Part shown: positions 62,356-64,000 of the stretch, in pieces
How the letters are laid out: each line of letters begins with the position of its first letter
Numbering within the stretch: the stretch's first letter is position 1
Assembly: GCA_016841365.1 (NCBI GenBank)
Contig: JAENZI010000012.1
Coordinates: 1-64,000, forward strand
Origin: Anaerolineaceae bacterium
GTDB taxonomy: Bacteria; Chloroflexota; Anaerolineae; Anaerolineales; Anaerolineaceae
DNA: 64,000 nucleotides
Direction: 5' to 3'
Made by a program: the position numbers and the translations under genes
Notes under the pieces: model-generated
What the model saw: the letters and a program-made list of their open reading frames with translations, nothing else
Told to the model about the DNA's origin: nothing
Databases searched by the model: none

Positions 62356-63789
62356 ATGAAAAAAACCAGTATTTTAGTAAGTATCGTTTTGGTGTTGACC
62401 TTCGTGTTAGCCGCATGTGCCCCACAGGCGACACCCGAACCAACACAACCGCCAGTTGAAGAAACTGAAGAGGTTGAAGAACCTGCCGAACCGGAAGAAA
62501 CCGAAGAGGTTGAAGAACCTGCTGAACCTGAAGAAACAGAAGAAGTTGAAGAAGCACCTGCTTTTGAAGGTGTCACTGTTCAATTCTGGCATGTTTACTC
62601 AGATGAACCGGGTGAGGGTTTGCAGGCACTGGTGGATGAATTCAATGAGACCAATGAATATGGCATCTTCGTTGAAGCACTCAACCAGGGTAATTATGGC
62701 GACGTGGAAGATAAAGTCAATGCCGGTATTCAATCTGGTGACCTGCCCGATGTCGTCATGGCTTACACCAACGCCCTTGCCGATTGGTATTCCGTCGGCT
62801 CAGTCGCGGACATGAACCCCTATATCAATGACCCTGAGTATGGTCTGACAGAAGATCAGCTAAACGATCTTTATCCGCACCTCAAGGCTGCAGGCTCCAC
62901 ACCTGACGGCGCCTGGATCGCCTATCCGATGACCCAGTCGGCGAATGTTTTGGTTTACAACTTCACCTGGGCTGAGGAACTTGGCTTTGCTGAACCGCCA
63001 GCGACGGCTGCTGAATTGGAAGAAGTGATTTGCGCTGCTGCTGCCGATAATGCGACCAAGGGTGCTGATTTTGAAGGCACCGGCGGCTTGGTTTATTACC
63101 CGAGCTCCACAAACTGGCTGCACTTCCTGTATGCTTTTGGCGGCGATGAGCTCAATGAAGATCGCACCGCCTATGATTTCAGCACACAAGAAGCAATTGA
63201 TACCTCTATGTACATCCTGGACCTGAAGGAAAAAGGTTGTATCTGGCAGACTGAAAGCTATCCCAATCCTGAACAGGCACAGCGCAAAGCGTTGATCACC
63301 ATGAGCTCCACCGCTGGACTGCCCTATTATGAGGCTGCCTTTGCTGATGAGGGCAACGAGGATGAATGGGGCTTCATTGCTGCACCAGGTCCCGATGGCA
63401 CATTGGCTGTGAACGCATTCCAGCAGATGTTAGGTGTGATCCCCAGCACCGAGGATGTTGAAATGGCCTCCTGGCTGTTTGTTAAATGGCTCACATCGCC
63501 TGAAATTCAGGCACGTTGGGTTCGCATCAGCGGTTACTATGGCACCCAGGTTTCAACCGAGGCGCTTTTGGCAGATTATGCCGAAGAGAACCCCGTGTGG
63601 GCGACCGGTGTGCAGTTGGCTGCTATTGGCCCATCAGAGCCACAGACCTTCCCCGCATGGTCATCCGTGCGCCGGACGATCAATGACATGGCTGCGGAAC
63701 TTTACAATGCCACGGATCAAGCTGCGGTTGAAGGTATTTTGGCCACTTTAACCGAAACAGCAAATGAGCTGGTAGAAGAAGTTCAGTAG
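62356..63789 (+). CDS. Sugar ABC transporter binding lipoprotein (family 1)
   Basis: Extracellular carbohydrate-binding protein, 477 residues. The signal ends in VLAAC and is followed by a Glu/Pro/Val repeat linker (EEVEEPAEPEETEEVEEPAE). VQFWHVYSDEPGEGLQALVDEFN is the usual first strand-helix of the family, and DLPDVVMAY and TMSSTAGLPYY mark the two lobes. It is last in the permease-permease-binding protein operon, an unusual order since this gene commonly comes first. AAGGAG lies 11 bases before the ATG. A terminator follows. Confidence 0.92.
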   Translation: MKKTSILVSIVLVLTFVLAACAPQATPEPTQPPVEETEEVEEPAEPEETEEVEEPAEPEETEEVEEAPAFEGVTVQFWHVYSDEPGEGLQALVDEFNETNEYGIFVEALNQGNYGDVEDKVNAGIQSGDLPDVVMAYTNALADWYSVGSVADMNPYINDPEYGLTEDQLNDLYPHLKAAGSTPDGAWIAYPMTQSANVLVYNFTWAEELGFAEPPATAAELEEVICAAAADNATKGADFEGTGGLVYYPSSTNWLHFLYAFGGDELNEDRTAYDFSTQEAIDTSMYILDLKEKGCIWQTESYPNPEQAQRKALITMSSTAGLPYYEAAFADEGNEDEWGFIAAPGPDGTLAVNAFQQMLGVIPSTEDVEMASWLFVKWLTSPEIQARWVRISGYYGTQVSTEALLADYAEENPVWATGVQLAAIGPSEPQTFPAWSSVRRTINDMAAELYNATDQAAVEGILATLTETANELVEEVQ

Positions 63790-63825
63790 AATCAACCGCA
63801 AAAGACTTGCGGAAGCGTAGAAATC

Positions 63826-63865
63826 AAAACACCCTCCGGAATTTCTGGGGGGTGTTTTTTTGATG
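63826..63865 (+). terminator. Terminator of the sugar importer operon
   Basis: AAAACACCCTCC (63826-63837) pairs with GGGGGGTGTTTT (63847-63858) with one wobble, followed by further T residues. The remaining 135 bases of the window hold nothing I recognise. Confidence 0.88.
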
Positions 63866-64000
63866 TGACTTATGTGGATTTTGAGCCAATTTATTGGGGG
63901 CCAGTTTTGACATGCTAACCTTTTGAGACTCGGATTTATTAAACTGTTGCTTGATAAACCTTAACATGTTCTTAAGCCAAAGGCCGGATAAATGCTTTAT

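Noticed and set aside
1-64000. CRISPR arrays, prophage or defence islands
   Set aside because: No regularly spaced direct repeats, integrase, phage structural genes or restriction-type genes are seen. The only mobile element is the IS481-like copy.

Overview
The window reads as a chromosomal segment of a fermentative member of the Chloroflexota, most likely class Anaerolineae. I infer this from mid-range GC, a glycyl-tRNA synthetase with alpha and beta chains fused, many lipoproteins with acidic or TEEP-rich linkers after an L-x-A-C lipobox, several large peptide and sugar ABC importers, RNase Y, and a RIO-type kinase. No single marker proves the placement. About 50 genuine protein genes, one tRNA and one insertion sequence are visible. 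Most genes sit in compact runs with stop/start overlaps.

Layout. 1-2052 (minus): cysK-cysE, making cysteine from serine, behind a strong promoter that carries a 31-bp perfect palindrome and a leader of about 240 nt. 2371-5298 (plus): M24 peptidase, MFS transporter and MBL hydrolase. 5383-7589 (minus): recX then rny. 8151-16137 (plus): two small membrane proteins, RNase Z, Maf, two paralogous lipoprotein penicillin-binding proteins and rsgA. 16172-18766: an orphan family-5 solute-binding lipoprotein and a small membrane protein.

18836-34812 holds two complete peptide-type ABC importers in tandem. Each has binding protein, OppB-like, OppC-like, OppD-like, OppF-like and then a 90-residue membrane protein of unknown function. 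Neither is standard. The first has an OppC-like subunit with about 265 extra residues that look like four internal repeats. The second has a binding protein whose halves appear in reversed (circularly permuted) order with an extra C-terminal Ig-like domain, and an OppC-like subunit with a different beta-rich insertion. I consider this the most interesting part of the window.

34984-36052 is an IS481-like element with 26-bp inverted repeats and an in-frame stop near the transposase start. It is followed by a poorly conserved membrane protein, tRNA-Gln(TTG), glmU, a CBS/CorC membrane protein, cdd, recO and fused glyS. 44332-49635: an OMP-decarboxylase-like protein with a slipin, an MBL-like protein lacking the metal motif, a small protein, mutY, pcm and a CPBP protease. 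49808-52947: two unknown lipoproteins flanking a geranylgeranyl-reductase-type gene interrupted by one in-frame TAG. 53050-54740 (minus): a MazG-like hydrolase, then a possible leader peptide plus terminator, then a RIO kinase.

54900-58180 is a yihY-pxpB-pxpC-pxpA operon (5-oxoprolinase). It is followed by an iron alcohol dehydrogenase and a sugar ABC importer (permease-permease-binding protein, 59714-63789) whose first permease carries six extra membrane helices. Binding proteins, peptidase and 5-oxoprolinase together suggest a life on peptides and sugars, with reductive disposal of electrons through the alcohol dehydrogenase.
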